This document shows positions 5,951-14,238 of a DNA stretch of 29,304 bases, one piece after another. Every line of letters starts with the position of its first letter. The stretch's first letter is position 1. A program made the translations under genes and the position numbers. The DNA comes from JAPKZH01 sp964537875 (GTDB lineage: Bacteria; Acidobacteriota; Aminicenantia; Aminicenantales; UBA4085): contig CAZIDN010000046.1 of NCBI GenBank assembly GCA_964537875.1, positions 1-29,304 on the forward strand, read 5' to 3'. The notes under the pieces are model-generated. The model saw only the letters and a program-made list of their open reading frames with translations. It searched no databases and had not been told where the DNA came from.

Positions 5951-8680
5951 ATGATGAACAGGAAATTTCGAAACTTTATCATCTGTCTTTTACTTTTTGG
6001 TTTCCTGGCGGCCGGCTTTGCCGCGGGCCAGGACCGGTTCAACGAAGACTTCCTCAAAAATTTTACTTTTCGCAACCTCGGCCCCTACCGGGCCGGTTCG
6101 TGGGTGACGTCATTCGCCGTCCCCGCCGCACCGCTCAAGGAACACCTCTACACGTTCTATGTCGGAACGCGGAACGGCGGAGTCTGGAAGACCATCAACA
6201 ATGGAACGACCTTCGAGCCTGTCTTTGACGGCCAGGCGAAGCTCTCCATCGGCGCCGTGGCCGTGGCGCCTTCAAACGCGAGCATTGTCTGGGTCGGCAC
6301 CGGCGAGGCCTATTGCGCCCGGAGCTCGAACTCGGGCGACGGCATCTGTAAATCCACGGATGCCGGCAAGACCTGGAAGAATATGGGACTCAAAGATTCC
6401 CATCACATCGCCCGGCTGGCCATCCATCCCAAGAATCCCGACATCGTCTATGTCGCGGCCATGGGCCATCTCTTCACGAAAAACGCGGAGCGGGGCGTGT
6501 TCCGGACGAGAGACGGCGGGCAGACCTGGGAAAAAATCCTTTATGTCAACGACAAGATCGGCGCCGTCGATATCGTCATGGTCCAATCCGATCCCAATAT
6601 CCTTTATGCGGCCATGTACGACAAGGTCCGCCTGCCCTGGCATTACGAGATGGGCGGCCCCGAAAGCGCAATATACAAGACGATCGACGGCGGGAAGTCC
6701 TGGAAGAAGCTCTCCGGAGGTCTCCCGACCGGCCGGGTCGGCCGCATCGGCCTCGATGTCTTCGAGAAAAATCCCGATATCCTGTATGCGGTTGTCGAGA
6801 ACGGCAGCCGGCGGGAGCCGACCCAGCAGGAGACCGAGCAGGCCAAGAAGAGGGGAGTGGCGCCGGGCGAGTTCACCGCCGGCAATGAGGTCTTCCGCAC
6901 GGACGACGGAGGAAAGAGCTGGCGGAAAGTGAATGCGGGCTACGAGGCGGCCTTGAACAAGGCGCCTTACTCCTTCAACGAGCTCAAGATGGACCAGAAC
7001 GACCCGAACACGGTGTACGTCACCGGCCAGTCTCTGGCCAGCACCAGCGACGGCGGAAAGACCTGGAAGGGCTTAAGCTGGCCGTCCAACGGCGTCTTCC
7101 AAAAAGCCTTCGGCGACTGGCGCGCCATGTGGGTCGATCCCCAAAATTCCGACCGGCTGATATTCGGAAGCGACGGCGGCGTCTATATCTCTTATGACCG
7201 CGGCAAGACCTGCCACCATTGTTACAACATTCCCCTCGGCGAATTCTACGCCATGGGCGTGGACATGGAGGACCCCTATAACATCTACGGCGGCATGCAG
7301 GACCATGACTCCTGGAAAGGCCCGTCCAACGGCTGGGCCGGCGAGATCACGCTCTCGGATTGGGTCACGGTCGGGGGCGGCGACGGCATGTACAACTGCA
7401 TCGATCCGACGGACAGCCGCTGGGTCTATAACAACCGGGAGATGGGCGCCATGTGGCGGTTCGACCAGAAGCTGGGCGTCCAGACCATGATCACGCCCAG
7501 ACGCGAACAAGGAAAAGAGCCTTTGCGCTTCAACTGGACCCCGCCCATCATGCTTTCTCCGCACAATCCGGCCATTGTTTACACGGGCGCCCAGGTCCTG
7601 TTCCGGTCCCTCGATCGCGGCGACCGCTGGACGGAGATCAGCCCGGACCTGACGACCAACGAGAAAGCCAAGCAGGGCGGGGCGGGCAATATTTCCTACT
7701 GCACGATCACAACGCTTTCGGAATCGGCGGTCAAGCCGGGCATCATCTGGGTCGGCACGGACGACGGAAAAGTGCAGATGACCATGGACGGCGGAGCGAC
7801 ATGGAAAGACTGCACGTCGAAAATCGCCTCAGCCGGCGGCCCCGACAATTTCTGGGTGAGCCGTGTTCTCGCTTCGCCGCATGACGCCGGCACGGTGTTC
7901 GCAGCGAAGACGGGCCTCCGCTTCGATGATTTCCGCGCCTGCCTTTTCAAAACGACGGACTACGGCGAGACCTGGACGTCGATCAGCGGCAACCTCCCCG
8001 AGAAGCCTGTCAATGTCATCGTCCAGGACCGCAAAAACGCAAACCTCCTCTTCGTCGGCACAGAGCAGGGCGGCTATGTCTCCATCGACGGCGGAAAGAA
8101 ATGGGTTCCCTTCAAGAACAACATGCCCTGGGTCAAGGTCACGGACCTGGTCATTCATCCCCGGGAGAATGACCTGGTCGTCGCCACCTACGGCCGCGGC
8201 TTGTTTGTCACGAACATCACACCGCTCCAGGAATTGAACGACAATGTCTTCGGCCAGGATGTTTATCTCTTTGAGATCAAGCCGCAGGTCCAACGAATCA
8301 CCGGCGGAATCGGCAATTATCAGCTCTTGGGTGACAGCCACCTCTTCACGCCGAACGAGCCCAATGCGGTCGTCATCAACTACTTTTTAAAGGAAAAAGC
8401 CAAAGACAAGGTGAAAATTACGGTGTCCGATCCCTATGGAAAGGTGTTGCAAGAGATTGCAGGAAAAGGCGATGCCGGAATGAACGCCGTCCTTTGGGAT
8501 ATGCGCATCCCGAGACCCCAAGGGCAGGCTGGAGGATTCAGGGGTTTCGGCGGCGCCATGGTGGATCCGGGCGAATATGTCGTGACGCTCGAATTGGCGG
8601 GCAAGAAGCTGACCAAGAAGGCTTTGATCCCAAAGAGGATGGGCTGGGCACTCGGACCCTTTCCGTCCGTCATAAAATAA
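5951..8680 (+). CDS. Secreted BNR/sortilin-type (VPS10-like) beta-propeller protein
   Basis: The roughly 909-residue protein begins with a Sec signal peptide (basic MNRKFRN, hydrophobic ICLLLFGFLAAGFAAG, cleavage near AAG-Q). The mature part is filled with Asp-box motifs of the form S/T-x-D-x-G-x-T-W: KSTDAGKTWK, RTRDGGQTWE, KTIDGGKSWK, RTDDGGKSWR, STSDGGKTWK, RSLDRGDRWT, MTMDGGATWK, KTTDYGETWT and VSIDGGKKWV are clear, plus weaker ones. This is the sortilin/VPS10-like or glycosyl hydrolase BNR repeat architecture, giving one or two large propellers. The last 130 residues (from about NPNAVVINYFLKEK) look like a small beta-sandwich. The ribosome binding site AGGAGG (5941-5946) could serve ATG 5951 or ATG 5954; spacing slightly favours 5954. 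Such proteins are often called exo-alpha-sialidases or glycosidases, but Asp boxes are structural and no catalytic residues can be assigned, so the substrate is unknown. Confidence 0.9.
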   Translation: MMNRKFRNFIICLLLFGFLAAGFAAGQDRFNEDFLKNFTFRNLGPYRAGSWVTSFAVPAAPLKEHLYTFYVGTRNGGVWKTINNGTTFEPVFDGQAKLSIGAVAVAPSNASIVWVGTGEAYCARSSNSGDGICKSTDAGKTWKNMGLKDSHHIARLAIHPKNPDIVYVAAMGHLFTKNAERGVFRTRDGGQTWEKILYVNDKIGAVDIVMVQSDPNILYAAMYDKVRLPWHYEMGGPESAIYKTIDGGKSWKKLSGGLPTGRVGRIGLDVFEKNPDILYAVVENGSRREPTQQETEQAKKRGVAPGEFTAGNEVFRTDDGGKSWRKVNAGYEAALNKAPYSFNELKMDQNDPNTVYVTGQSLASTSDGGKTWKGLSWPSNGVFQKAFGDWRAMWVDPQNSDRLIFGSDGGVYISYDRGKTCHHCYNIPLGEFYAMGVDMEDPYNIYGGMQDHDSWKGPSNGWAGEITLSDWVTVGGGDGMYNCIDPTDSRWVYNNREMGAMWRFDQKLGVQTMITPRREQGKEPLRFNWTPPIMLSPHNPAIVYTGAQVLFRSLDRGDRWTEISPDLTTNEKAKQGGAGNISYCTITTLSESAVKPGIIWVGTDDGKVQMTMDGGATWKDCTSKIASAGGPDNFWVSRVLASPHDAGTVFAAKTGLRFDDFRACLFKTTDYGETWTSISGNLPEKPVNVIVQDRKNANLLFVGTEQGGYVSIDGGKKWVPFKNNMPWVKVTDLVIHPRENDLVVATYGRGLFVTNITPLQELNDNVFGQDVYLFEIKPQVQRITGGIGNYQLLGDSHLFTPNEPNAVVINYFLKEKAKDKVKITVSDPYGKVLQEIAGKGDAGMNAVLWDMRIPRPQGQAGGFRGFGGAMVDPGEYVVTLELAGKKLTKKALIPKRMGWALGPFPSVIK

Positions 8681-8713
8681 AGAGGTTTTCTTCCATATCG
8701 TGTGGGTAGAAAA

Positions 8714-8803
8714 GGAAAACGATCCGGAGACGGCCGAAGCGACCATGGAGGGTTTAGCCTGAAAAACCCGGATGGGGAGCAAGGCCGTTTCCGGATCGTT
8801 TCC
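8714..8803 (+). ncRNA. Structured leader upstream of the GT-C gene (long imperfect hairpin)
   Basis: The arm 8714-8735 pairs with 8783-8803 as a nearly perfect stem of about 20 bp with a one-base offset. The 47-base loop contains GGTTTAGCCTG and a second small hairpin (GGGTTT...AAACCC, about 8750-8769). No ORF explains the region. A related arrangement with shared sequence blocks precedes the GH127 gene at 10492-10589. This could be a cis-acting RNA leader, an attenuator or a mobile palindrome; no known riboswitch class was recognised. Confidence 0.4.
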
Positions 8804-8868
8804 CAGGCGATCTTTCCCTACATGAAATGGAAGAGAGCCAATAAAGATCATTTGGGAAAAAGCGAGCC

Positions 8869-10398
8869 ATGCATCTAAGAAAGATTTCCGCCATCATTTT
8901 CGTTACGCTCTTCCTTTTCTATTACTCCTACCTCCTCTGGACAAATCTCTGTGATGTCGCGGGAGGCGCTGACAGTTCCGGCTATCTGAATTTCGCCTGG
9001 AGGCTGCGGCACGGAAATCTGCGTGAGCCCGTCACGGCTCTTGATGCGCTTGGCCTGGGTGAGGAGTTCAGCCCGCCTTTTCGGCCGATCGGTTTTAGTT
9101 GGGGCGTCAACAGCCGGATCATGGTCCCCGCCTATCCGGTCGGATTGCCCTTGCATATGGTATTCTTCGCCGAGATTCTCGGCTGGGACATTGGACCCTA
9201 CCTGGTCAGCCCGATAGCCGCCCTGATCGGGCTGTTTCTGATGTATTGCCTGGCCCGACAATTCGGTCTCTCCCGGTCATTATCACTCGCCGGCGCCGCG
9301 GTTCTGGCGGCATTCCCCGTGTATCTGTTTATGGCGGTCCAGCCGATGAGCGACCTGTTGGCGTGCGTCTGGGGCATGGCCGCCGTCCTGGCCGGCCTGC
9401 TGTCGCGAAAACGCAGCGGTTGGGCGATCGTCGCTGGAGCGGCCTTCGGCATGGGCTTCTTGGTGCGGCCTGCCAACATCCTCCTCCTTCTGGCTCTGGT
9501 GTTGGCGCTGCCTTTTAAGCCGAAAATTTATGTGAAATTCATCCTCGGCGGAGTTTGCTTCGGGATTTTTCATTCATTCTTAAATCACGTCCTCTACGGA
9601 AGCATGTTCACGACCGGATACCGGGGGGAATTGCTCGGCCAGCTGGGCACGAAAGACCTTCTCCCTCGTTTTCTCTTTTACGGCCGATGGTTTGTCAAGA
9701 TGCTGACCCCGCTCGTCCCCTTAGCCTGGCTGCTCGCAGTGTTGGATTGGAAAGTCGCATTCAGAGACAGGCTCCTCCTTATCTTTTGGTTACTTCCGAC
9801 CCTGGTTTTCTACTGTCTTTACCAGCCTTTCAACAACTGGACGCTCGTTCGCTACTTCCTTCCGGCCCTGCCCGCCTTGATCCTTTCGGCGCTTTTGATC
9901 CTGCGCGAAGGCATGGGCTATTTCAGTCATAAAATCCAAGCCTCCCGAGGGACTTCCCAAATGCCGCGGCCGCTTTCAAAAAAAATCTTGACCGCTTCGC
10001 CCACGATCGTTGCCAGCCTTCTATTTTTGCTGGTTATTTCCACGGAGATCAGCCAGGTCAAGAGATTGAAGCTGTTGGATGTCAACGAATTCGAGTCCAT
10101 CTATAAGCTCAGTTGTCTTTCGGTCAAAAAGACATTGCCGCAGAAATCGGTCATCCTCTCCGGCCAGATGAGCGGCGCCTTGGCCTACTATACAGACTTC
10201 CTGCCCTGCCTGTGGGACCAATTGCAACCCCAGCAGTTTTCCTTGATTTGCCAGAAAGCTACCCAGCGCGGCTACGCGATCTTTGCCCTTCTTTTTCCTT
10301 CCGAGGAAAACGAATTTCAGAAATATTCGCCCGGCCCCTGGGAAAAAATCGAGAACTTCCAGTTTGTTTCATTATGGCGTCTCGCCCCGAGTAAGTAA
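8869..10398 (+). CDS. GT-C fold membrane glycosyltransferase (GT39/ArnT/PMT-like)
   Basis: This 509-residue integral membrane protein has about ten to twelve hydrophobic segments and a soluble C-terminal tail (from about residue 395, after the last clear membrane helix LLFLLVISTEI). After the first helix the external loop contains GGADSSGYLNFAWRL, the acidic loop typical of GT-C glycosyltransferases that use polyprenyl-phosphate sugars; NNWTLVRYFLPALPALIL resembles the conserved Tyr/Phe-Pro segment late in the PMT family. It probably transfers a sugar from a lipid carrier to a lipid, glycan or protein on the periplasmic side. There is no strong ribosome binding site (GCGAGCC before ATG 8869). 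The upstream region holds a long hairpin. Family level is fairly sure, acceptor and sugar unknown. Confidence 0.75.
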   Translation: MHLRKISAIIFVTLFLFYYSYLLWTNLCDVAGGADSSGYLNFAWRLRHGNLREPVTALDALGLGEEFSPPFRPIGFSWGVNSRIMVPAYPVGLPLHMVFFAEILGWDIGPYLVSPIAALIGLFLMYCLARQFGLSRSLSLAGAAVLAAFPVYLFMAVQPMSDLLACVWGMAAVLAGLLSRKRSGWAIVAGAAFGMGFLVRPANILLLLALVLALPFKPKIYVKFILGGVCFGIFHSFLNHVLYGSMFTTGYRGELLGQLGTKDLLPRFLFYGRWFVKMLTPLVPLAWLLAVLDWKVAFRDRLLLIFWLLPTLVFYCLYQPFNNWTLVRYFLPALPALILSALLILREGMGYFSHKIQASRGTSQMPRPLSKKILTASPTIVASLLFLLVISTEISQVKRLKLLDVNEFESIYKLSCLSVKKTLPQKSVILSGQMSGALAYYTDFLPCLWDQLQPQQFSLICQKATQRGYAIFALLFPSEENEFQKYSPGPWEKIENFQFVSLWRLAPSK

Positions 10399-10491
10399 GA
10401 TGATTCATAAGCGATGGGCCATGGATCTTCGGTATGTGTCTTCGGGTTTGGCAAAAAAAGATCTCCTCCATTTTTTATTGGAAAGTTTACC

Positions 10492-10589
10492 AGTCCGTGA
10501 CGGCCGCAACGACCTTCAGCGAAGGTTTAGCCTGCGTTCGCCGTCTTCTGGGGGACTCCGTGTTTCCTGACCCGCTCGGAATGGAAGAG
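10492..10589 (+). ncRNA. Leader of the GH127 gene resembling the one at 8714-8803
   Basis: Shared with the 8714-8803 leader, in the same order, are a block ACGGCCG plus CGACC, then GGTTTAGCCTG, then a GCCGT arm, then AATGGAAGAGAG shortly before the start codon. Here GACGGC can pair with GCCGTC and AGTCC with GGACT, enclosing a CCTTC-AGC-GAAGG hairpin. The stems differ in sequence between the two copies while pairing is kept, which hints at a conserved RNA fold. The 209-base gap between the GT-C and GH127 genes contains no other convincing feature. Function is unknown. Confidence 0.35.
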
Positions 10590-10607
10590 AGGCATAGAGG
10601 AAATGCT

Positions 10608-12617
10608 ATGAAGCAAGTTTTTAAGTTCTGGATTTTCGTGAGTCTGATCCTTTTTACCGTGGCCATGGCTTTTGACCAGGGCAAAAAGGATTATCCAATC
10701 CAGCCGGTGCCGTTTACACAGGTGGTGGTTTCGGATGCATTTTGGCTGCCGCGGATCGAGACCAACCGGACGGTCACCATCCCCTTCCTCTTCAAGAAAA
10801 ACGAGGAGACCGGCCGCATCGACAATTTCGCCATCGCCGGCGGTCTGATGAAGGGCCCATACAAGGGCGAGCGCTATAACGATACGGACGTTTATAAGGC
10901 GATCGAAGGCGCCGCCTATTCGCTCCTGATGCATCCCGATCCAGAGCTCGACAAAACCCTGGACGGTGTGATCGCCAAGATCGCCGCGGCCCAGGAGCCC
11001 GACGGCTACCTGTTCACGGCCCGCACCGCCGACCCGGCCCATCCCCAGCCCGGGATCGGCCCCGAGCGCTGGGAGGAAGAAAACGTCAGCCACGAGCTCT
11101 ATAATGCCGGCCATCTCTACGAGGCGGCCGTTGCCCATTTCCAGGCGACGGGAAAACGAACATTGCTCAATGTCGCCGTCAAGAACGCCGACCTCGTGGC
11201 GAGCGTCTACGGCCCGGACAAGCGGCACGGCTTTCCCGGCCACCAGGAGATCGAGCTGGCCCTGGTCAAGCTCTATCGCGTGACGGGCGACGAAAAATAT
11301 CTGAACCTGGCCGCCTACTTCCTCGACCAGCGCGGCCATGACGTCAAGCTGACCCAATATCCTCCGGGAAATCGGTTCGCCATCTACAATGATGCCGAGC
11401 AGATCCAGGCGGACAAGCCCATTTTCGAACAGGACGAGGCCGTCGGACACGCCGTGCGCGCGGCCTATATGTTCACGGGCATGGCCGACGTCGCGGCGCT
11501 GACCGGGGATTTGAAATATTTCGAGGCGATTCAGCGGCTCTGGGAGAACGTCGTCGGCAAGAAAATGTATCTGACGGGAGGCATCGGCGCCCGGCACGAT
11601 CGCGAGCGCTTCGGCGCAAATTACGAATTGCCGAACCTCACGGCCTACGCCGAGACATGCGCTTCCATCGGGAACGCCTTCTGGAACCATCGGATGTTCC
11701 TTCTCACCGGCGAGGCGAAGTACCTCGACGTCATGGAGCGCGTGATCTACAACGGCGTCATCTCCGGCGTGTCGCTCGATGGGAACACGTTCTTCTATGC
11801 CAACCCGCTCGAGTCGGATGGAAAGTTCAAATTCAATGAAGGCCGGCTGGTGCGGGCGCCTTTCTTCGGCACGGCCTGCTGCCCCGGCAACATCAGCCGC
11901 TTCATCCCCTCCTTTCCGGGCTATGTTTATGCCGTCAAGGATGATGCCGTCTATGTGGCCCTCTTTGTCGGCGGAACAGCCAAGGTCGCGATCAAGGGCA
12001 ATACGATCGGGATCAAGCAGGAGACGCGCTATCCCTGGGACGGCGCCGTGAAGATGACTCTCGAGGGGGAGAAAACCGGCGAATTCGCGGTCCATATCCG
12101 GATCCCCGGCTGGGCGGAAAACCGTCCCGTCCCGGGCGACCTTTATCAATATCTGGATAAAAGCGACGACAAAATTGTGCTCAGGATCAATGGCTCGTCC
12201 GTAGCGTTGAACATGGACAAGGGCTTTGCCCGCCTCCGCCGGAATTGGAAAAAAGGCGATGTGATCGAGCTCGCCCTGCCCATGCCCGTCCGCCGCGTCG
12301 TGGCCAATGAGGCCGTGAAGGACAATAAGGGAAAGGTCGCTCTCGAGCGCGGCCCCCTTGTCTATTGCGCCGAATGGCCGGACAATGGAGGCCGGGTGTT
12401 GAATTTAAGGTTGGCCGATAACGCCCAAATCGAGCCCGAATTCCGCGCCGATATGCTCAAAGGAATCGTGGTCCTCAAGGGAAAGGCCTTGGCCGTGACG
12501 AAGAATGCCGACGGCTCGACCGGCGGCCAAAAAGAGCAGGATTTTCTGGCCATTCCCTATTATGCCTGGGCCCACCGCGGCCCGGGCGAGATGGCGGTCT
12601 GGATCGCGCGCCAATAA
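10608..12617 (+). CDS. Secreted GH127 beta-L-arabinofuranosidase
   Basis: The 669-residue protein has a signal peptide (MKQVFKFWIFVSLILFTVAMA) and an (alpha/alpha)6 barrel followed by beta-sandwich regions, as in GH127. The active site of the characterised HypBA1 enzyme (acid/base Glu322; zinc ligands Glu338, Cys340, Cys417, Cys418, with Cys417 the nucleophile) is matched by Glu333 in DRERFG, Glu349 and Cys351 in AETCAS (16 residues on, the same spacing), and Cys424-Cys425 in TACCPGN. It should release L-arabinofuranose from beta-linked arabino-oligosaccharides outside the cytoplasm. I start at ATG 10608 because AGAGG lies seven bases upstream and the signal peptide begins there; the frame is open 58 codons further up without coding character. 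The ara operon 5 kb to the left could use its product. DUF1680 proteins of related GH families can have other specificities. Confidence 0.9.
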   Translation: MKQVFKFWIFVSLILFTVAMAFDQGKKDYPIQPVPFTQVVVSDAFWLPRIETNRTVTIPFLFKKNEETGRIDNFAIAGGLMKGPYKGERYNDTDVYKAIEGAAYSLLMHPDPELDKTLDGVIAKIAAAQEPDGYLFTARTADPAHPQPGIGPERWEEENVSHELYNAGHLYEAAVAHFQATGKRTLLNVAVKNADLVASVYGPDKRHGFPGHQEIELALVKLYRVTGDEKYLNLAAYFLDQRGHDVKLTQYPPGNRFAIYNDAEQIQADKPIFEQDEAVGHAVRAAYMFTGMADVAALTGDLKYFEAIQRLWENVVGKKMYLTGGIGARHDRERFGANYELPNLTAYAETCASIGNAFWNHRMFLLTGEAKYLDVMERVIYNGVISGVSLDGNTFFYANPLESDGKFKFNEGRLVRAPFFGTACCPGNISRFIPSFPGYVYAVKDDAVYVALFVGGTAKVAIKGNTIGIKQETRYPWDGAVKMTLEGEKTGEFAVHIRIPGWAENRPVPGDLYQYLDKSDDKIVLRINGSSVALNMDKGFARLRRNWKKGDVIELALPMPVRRVVANEAVKDNKGKVALERGPLVYCAEWPDNGGRVLNLRLADNAQIEPEFRADMLKGIVVLKGKALAVTKNADGSTGGQKEQDFLAIPYYAWAHRGPGEMAVWIARQ

Positions 12618-12716
12618 TAGGGCGAACAGCCGGAGGCCGTGCGGAAATAAAGTCGGGCAAAGGGATTTCATGAGTCTATTGTCTAATTTCTTTCCAAACA
12701 AAAAGGCAAAGGTCTG

Positions 12717-12722
12717 TATAAA
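12717..12722 (+). promoter_or_regulatory. Possible -10 box before the exopolysaccharide synthase unit
   Basis: TATAAA sits about 45 bases upstream of the synthase start in an AT-rich stretch between 12670 and 12760. No good -35 box is found at 16-18 bases, so this is weak. The 150-base gap holds no other feature. Confidence 0.25.
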
Positions 12723-12767
12723 ATAAGATTTCGCAGGCATTATGATTTAAAAACCACCCCCTGAGAC

Positions 12768-13874
12768 ATGGACAAATTTGAGGAAAGGAAGTTACGAGGC
12801 GCGCCTCGGATGGCAATGGAGGAGTCCGTGTCGATATCCGGCATGACACGAACCGCCCCGGTCACCGTTATCGTCCCCGCCTACAACGAATCCCGATCGG
12901 TGGTCGATACCATTCAAAGCCTCCAGGGGCAGACCGCGATCCCGGCAGAAATCATTGTCGTGGACGACTGTTCCGCCGACGGCACCGGCGATATTGCGCG
13001 CTCGCTCGGCGTCACGGTCATCCGCCCTCCGGCTAACTCCGGTTCCAAGGCGGGGGCTCAGACATTCGCCCTGGCTCATGTGCGCACCGAGCTTGTGATT
13101 GCCATCGACGCCGACACGACACTCGCGCCCGACGCCATCAAAAAACTCCTTCCCGCCTTCGACGATCCGAATGTCGCCGCCGCCTGCGGGAGCGTCCTGC
13201 CCCGGCGCATCAAGAGCGTGTGGGAACGAGGGCGCTATGTCGAGTACCTCTTTGCCTTCACCTTCTACAAGCAGGTCCAGGATCAATACGGCGCGCCGCT
13301 GATCAGCTCGGGATGTTTCTCCATGTATCGCACAGAGGCCATCCGCGCCGTGGGCGGTTGGCCGACGCGGACCCTCGCCGAGGACATGGACCTGACCTGG
13401 ACGCTGTATCAGCAGGGCCGCGCGGTGCGATTCGTATCGGGGGCGGTCTGCTATCCACTCGAGCCGCGCAACTTCGGATTCCTCAAGAAGCAACTCCGGC
13501 GCTGGTCGCACGGATTCGTCCAGAACGTGCGGCTCCACTGGCGGGGACTGCTCGACGTGCCGTTTCTCCGCTCGGCGGTCGCCGTGGCCTGCTGGGACGC
13601 GGTCGTCGCATCGGTCGTCTATCTGATGCTGCTGCCGGTGATCGCGCTCCTCTTCCGGAATCCCTACTTCCTCCTCGGCTACGTGATCGACGTGCCGGCG
13701 ATCGTCGTCCCGGTGATCGCCGGAGCGCTGCCTCGCCGCGAACTCGGCCGGGCGCTCGTGAGCGTGCCGAGCTTCTTCATCCTCCGGACGGTGAACGCGG
13801 TGTTCTTCCTGAAGGCCGTGTGGGCGGAGATTGTGCGCGGGCGGAAGCTGGTTACCTATGAGAAGGGGCACTAA
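12768..13874 (+). CDS. Processive GT2 family glycosyltransferase (polysaccharide synthase)
   Basis: This 368-residue enzyme has the full processive GT-A set: DD at 66-67 (VVDDCS), DAD at 114-116, AED at 204-206 and QLRRW at 242-246, the QxxRW motif of cellulose, chitin, hyaluronan and poly-GlcNAc synthases. Three to four hydrophobic segments follow (about 268-352), so the catalytic domain is cytoplasmic and the C-terminus makes the membrane channel; unlike PgaC or BcsA there are no N-terminal membrane helices and no PilZ domain. It probably polymerises a nucleotide sugar and translocates the chain. The start is uncertain: ATG 12768 gives the longest form, ATG 12810 has a purine-rich stretch upstream, and conservation only begins near residue 30. 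The stop abuts the ATG of the next gene. Confidence 0.85.
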   Translation: MDKFEERKLRGAPRMAMEESVSISGMTRTAPVTVIVPAYNESRSVVDTIQSLQGQTAIPAEIIVVDDCSADGTGDIARSLGVTVIRPPANSGSKAGAQTFALAHVRTELVIAIDADTTLAPDAIKKLLPAFDDPNVAAACGSVLPRRIKSVWERGRYVEYLFAFTFYKQVQDQYGAPLISSGCFSMYRTEAIRAVGGWPTRTLAEDMDLTWTLYQQGRAVRFVSGAVCYPLEPRNFGFLKKQLRRWSHGFVQNVRLHWRGLLDVPFLRSAVAVACWDAVVASVVYLMLLPVIALLFRNPYFLLGYVIDVPAIVVPVIAGALPRRELGRALVSVPSFFILRTVNAVFFLKAVWAEIVRGRKLVTYEKGH

Positions 13875-14237
13875 ATGACAGCGGGCGTTCCTGGCACGGG
13901 GATCGGCGGGCTCTTTTACTTGCTGGCGGCACTGCTGCTCCCGGTGCGAGGCCTGCTGCTGCGGCTGCGCGGCGGCCGGGTGTCATGGCGCATGGTCGCC
14001 AAGCTGCTTTTCCTCGCGATCGGCGTTTTCTTGGGGATCTGGGCGACCTGGTGGCTCCTCGGCTTAGTCCTTGTCCCGGCGGCGAAGAGTGTCGAGGCGG
14101 CCATCCGTGCGGGAGGAATCTTGCGGCGCGAATACACGGAATTTGTCCGATGGGCCGCGATCTTGGCGGGGTTTGTGACGCTGGCCGCCGTCCTGATCGC
14201 GACTCAAGTGGCGAGGCTTGTGATCAGACGGAGATAA
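13875..14237 (+). CDS. Small inner-membrane protein, possible PgaD-like synthase partner
   Basis: The 120-residue protein has three predicted membrane segments (about 10-28, 43-66 and 92-114), separated by Arg-rich turns such as RLRGGRVSWR. It starts immediately after the stop of the synthase gene with no gap and ends one base before the outer-membrane gene, so the three genes form one transcript. Position and size suggest an accessory subunit of the synthase, by analogy with PgaD in poly-GlcNAc systems, but no sequence motif confirms homology. Confidence 0.65.
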   Translation: MTAGVPGTGIGGLFYLLAALLLPVRGLLLRLRGGRVSWRMVAKLLFLAIGVFLGIWATWWLLGLVLVPAAKSVEAAIRAGGILRREYTEFVRWAAILAGFVTLAAVLIATQVARLVIRRR

Positions 14238-14238
14238 A

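Noticed and set aside
10527..12149. 540-codon minus-strand open frame opposite the GH127 gene
   Set aside because: The plus strand encodes a complete GH127 with catalytic residues; the antisense product is a mirror of its codon bias.
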